Part shown: positions 6,208 to 7,105 of the stretch, piece by piece | Layout: each line of letters opens with the position of its first letter | Position numbering within the stretch: position 1 is the stretch's first letter | Origin: an uncultured Bacteroidota bacterium | GTDB lineage: Bacteria > Bacteroidota > Bacteroidia > Flavobacteriales > Flavobacteriaceae | NCBI GenBank assembly: GCA_903879875.1 | Contig: CAIRNC010000201.1 | Coordinates: 1 to 7,105 of the forward strand | Direction of reading: 5' to 3' | Length of the DNA: 7,105 nucleotides | Position numbers and translations under genes: made by a program | The notes under the pieces: generated by a model | The model's database searches: none | Told to the model about the DNA's origin: nothing | Seen by the model: only the letters and a program-made list of their open reading frames with translations

Positions 6208-6693
6208 TTAATTTTCGATAAATAAAGTTACTGCACCATCATTAGTTCCGTCATTTAATTTTCCTTTAAAGGTTTCGTCCATAACAACTTTAAATTTGGA
6301 TGAAAACTTTCGCGGTTTTAAGTATCTAGCCGAAATTTCAACGGAATTATCAATTCGGATTTTAATTTTTACGTAATTGTATACATAACCGTAATAGGAT
6401 TGATATATTAAAACAGTTTGTGAACTCGTAACAAAAGAAGGTACTTTGTTTTTAAACACACTAGTGTCAAAATATTCATAGGTATCTAATTTCATTCCTC
6501 CAATGGCATTGGGCGATGTTGCTTCTTCTACACCATCAGAAATTAATTTGCATTTTTCATAATAAATAACTGCTTTAACAGATTTTCCTGCTTTTAATGC
6601 GGTCATAAGATCTTCAAAATTATGAACAGGTTGTTGCGCCCATAATGGAAGTGAACAAATAAGAAACAAAATTAAAAGGCTGTAATTTTTCAT
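6208..6693 (-). CDS. VirK-family secreted protein
   Basis: A 161-residue protein with a Sec signal peptide: MKNY, hydrophobic residues 5-17, and a likely cut after Ala19 (PLWA-QQ). No lipobox Cys is in the right place, so it should be free in the periplasm or exported. The rest resembles the VirK family (Pfam VirK, named after Agrobacterium VirK, function unknown): LMTALKAGKSVKAVIYY (29-45), CKL (48-50), GGMKLDTYEYF (65-75), YGYVYNYVKIKI (101-112) and VVMDETFKG (136-144). The mature part has one cysteine only, Cys48, so no internal disulfide can form. Members I recall often carry a second cysteine near the TF-K position, here Gly144; this is from memory. It is transcribed divergently from the oxyR-like gene with its own promoter. 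Nothing nearby suggests a type IV secretion or virulence locus. Family call moderately confident; function unknown. Confidence 0.7.
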   Translation of the reverse strand: MKNYSLLILFLICSLPLWAQQPVHNFEDLMTALKAGKSVKAVIYYEKCKLISDGVEEATSPNAIGGMKLDTYEYFDTSVFKNKVPSFVTSSQTVLIYQSYYGYVYNYVKIKIRIDNSVEISARYLKPRKFSSKFKVVMDETFKGKLNDGTNDGAVTLFIEN

Positions 6694-6721
6694 GATGTTA
6701 TGTATTTATTGCAATTAGACA

Positions 6722-6729
6722 CAAATGTA
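6722..6729 (-). promoter_or_regulatory. -7 promoter box of the virK-like gene
   Basis: On the minus strand TACATTTG is a perfect TAnnTTTG match, 28 nt upstream of the ATG, placing the start of transcription near 6715. I see no TTG in the -33 region, which may mean a weak or activator-dependent promoter. Confidence 0.6.
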
Positions 6730-6854
6730 TAAATTTTTTAAATGTGACTGCATCTAAAATTACTAGTCATTCTTAATTCCTTTTAATAATCCAATAAATA
6801 TTATAAACTCCATTTTGATTATATTTTAAATTCAACCCCACAACAGTATAAATT

Positions 6855-6876
6855 AAACTTATAGTTTTTATATTTG
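6855..6876 (+). promoter_or_regulatory. -7 promoter box of the oxyR-like gene with an abutting dyad
   Basis: TATATTTG (6869-6876) is a perfect TAnnTTTG box, 20 nt upstream of the ATG at 6897. No -33 TTG is visible at the usual spacing. Instead the dyad AAACT-TAT-AGTTT (6855-6867) ends 1 nt before the box. LysR-type regulators often repress their own genes from such sites, so autoregulation is possible but unproven. Confidence 0.55.
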
Positions 6877-6896
6877 CATCACAAAATACTATCCAA

Positions 6897-7105
6897 ATGA
6901 CAATTACACAATTACAATATGTTCTCGCTGTGGCTGAGCATAAAAACTTTACACTTGCTGCAGAAAAATGCTTTGTTACTCAACCCACTTTAAGCATGCA
7001 AATTCAAAAAATTGAGGAAGAACTCAAAATAGTAATATTTGATCGAACCAAAAAACCAATTCAGCTCACAGAAATTGGTCAAAAAATAGTAAATCAAGCT
7101 AAAAA
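6897..7105 (+). CDS. oxyR: LysR-family regulator, OxyR-like (N-terminal part, cut by window edge)
   Basis: Sixty-nine complete codons from the ATG at 6897 to the window edge encode the winged helix-turn-helix DNA-binding domain of a LysR-type regulator. It begins MTITQLQYVLAVAEHKNFT, with the helix-turn-helix around residues 18-37 (LAAEKCFVTQPTLSMQI), then IEEELKIVIFDRT and the wing KPIQLTEIGQKIV. This wording closely matches the hydrogen-peroxide-inducible activator OxyR annotated in flavobacteria. In that protein two cysteines in the C-terminal domain sense peroxide and switch on catalase and peroxiredoxin genes; they lie outside this window, so the symbol is an inference from the DNA-binding domain. 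Cys25 here is in the DNA-binding domain and is not a sensor. The gene is divergent from the virK-like gene across 203 bp. LysR assignment is certain, OxyR likely. Confidence 0.85.
   Translation, partial: MTITQLQYVLAVAEHKNFTLAAEKCFVTQPTLSMQIQKIEEELKIVIFDRTKKPIQLTEIGQKIVNQAK

Noticed and set aside
6861..6892. Classical OxyR site of four ATAG/CTAT elements upstream of oxyR
   Set aside because: One ATAG (6861-6864) and one CTAT (6889-6892) are present, but the spacing is wrong and the inner elements are absent.

Overview
The window is typical of a flavobacterium (Bacteroidota, probably Flavobacterium or a close relative). It is strongly AT-rich. Several promoters match the Bacteroidota -7 consensus TAnnTTTG, and two of them also carry a TTG exactly 20 nt upstream. 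The encoded proteins (GlgE, an OxyR-type LysR regulator, YoaK/DUF1275) fit this assignment, which rests on recognition and not on a database search.

Layout, left to right. (1) Positions 1-731, minus strand: the 5' end of glgE (maltosyltransferase of alpha-glucan synthesis), cut by the window edge. (2) Divergent from it, a plus-strand pair about 800-2411: a membrane-anchored alpha/beta hydrolase followed 10 nt later by a YoaK/DUF1275 membrane protein, probably one operon. (3) Positions 2412-3495: an RNA-rich zone with tRNA-Tyr(GTA) on the minus strand and tRNA-Pro(TGG) plus tRNA-Arg(TCT) on the plus strand. Each unit has a good promoter. The Pro-Arg unit has a long structured leader and a strong hairpin terminator. 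(4) Positions 3496-5978, minus strand: fdhD (sulfurtransferase that activates molybdenum formate dehydrogenases), then a fused NuoE-NuoF-like diaphorase subunit of the FdsB/formate-dehydrogenase-beta type, 5 nt apart. The molybdenum catalytic subunit they should serve is not in the window. (5) Positions 6208-6693, minus strand: a small secreted VirK-family protein. (6) Positions 6897-7105, plus strand, cut by the edge: an OxyR-like LysR regulator, divergent from the virK-like gene.

The most coherent functional unit is the fdhD-diaphorase pair: FdhD sulfurates the bis-MGD cofactor, and the NuoEF-like subunit would pass formate electrons to NAD+ through FMN and Fe-S clusters. I see no phage, transposon, CRISPR or defence system. 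The items most worth a second look are the orphan diaphorase/fdhD pair, the VirK-family gene beside oxyR, and the two-hairpin transcript leader ahead of tRNA-Pro. No clearly new system is evident.
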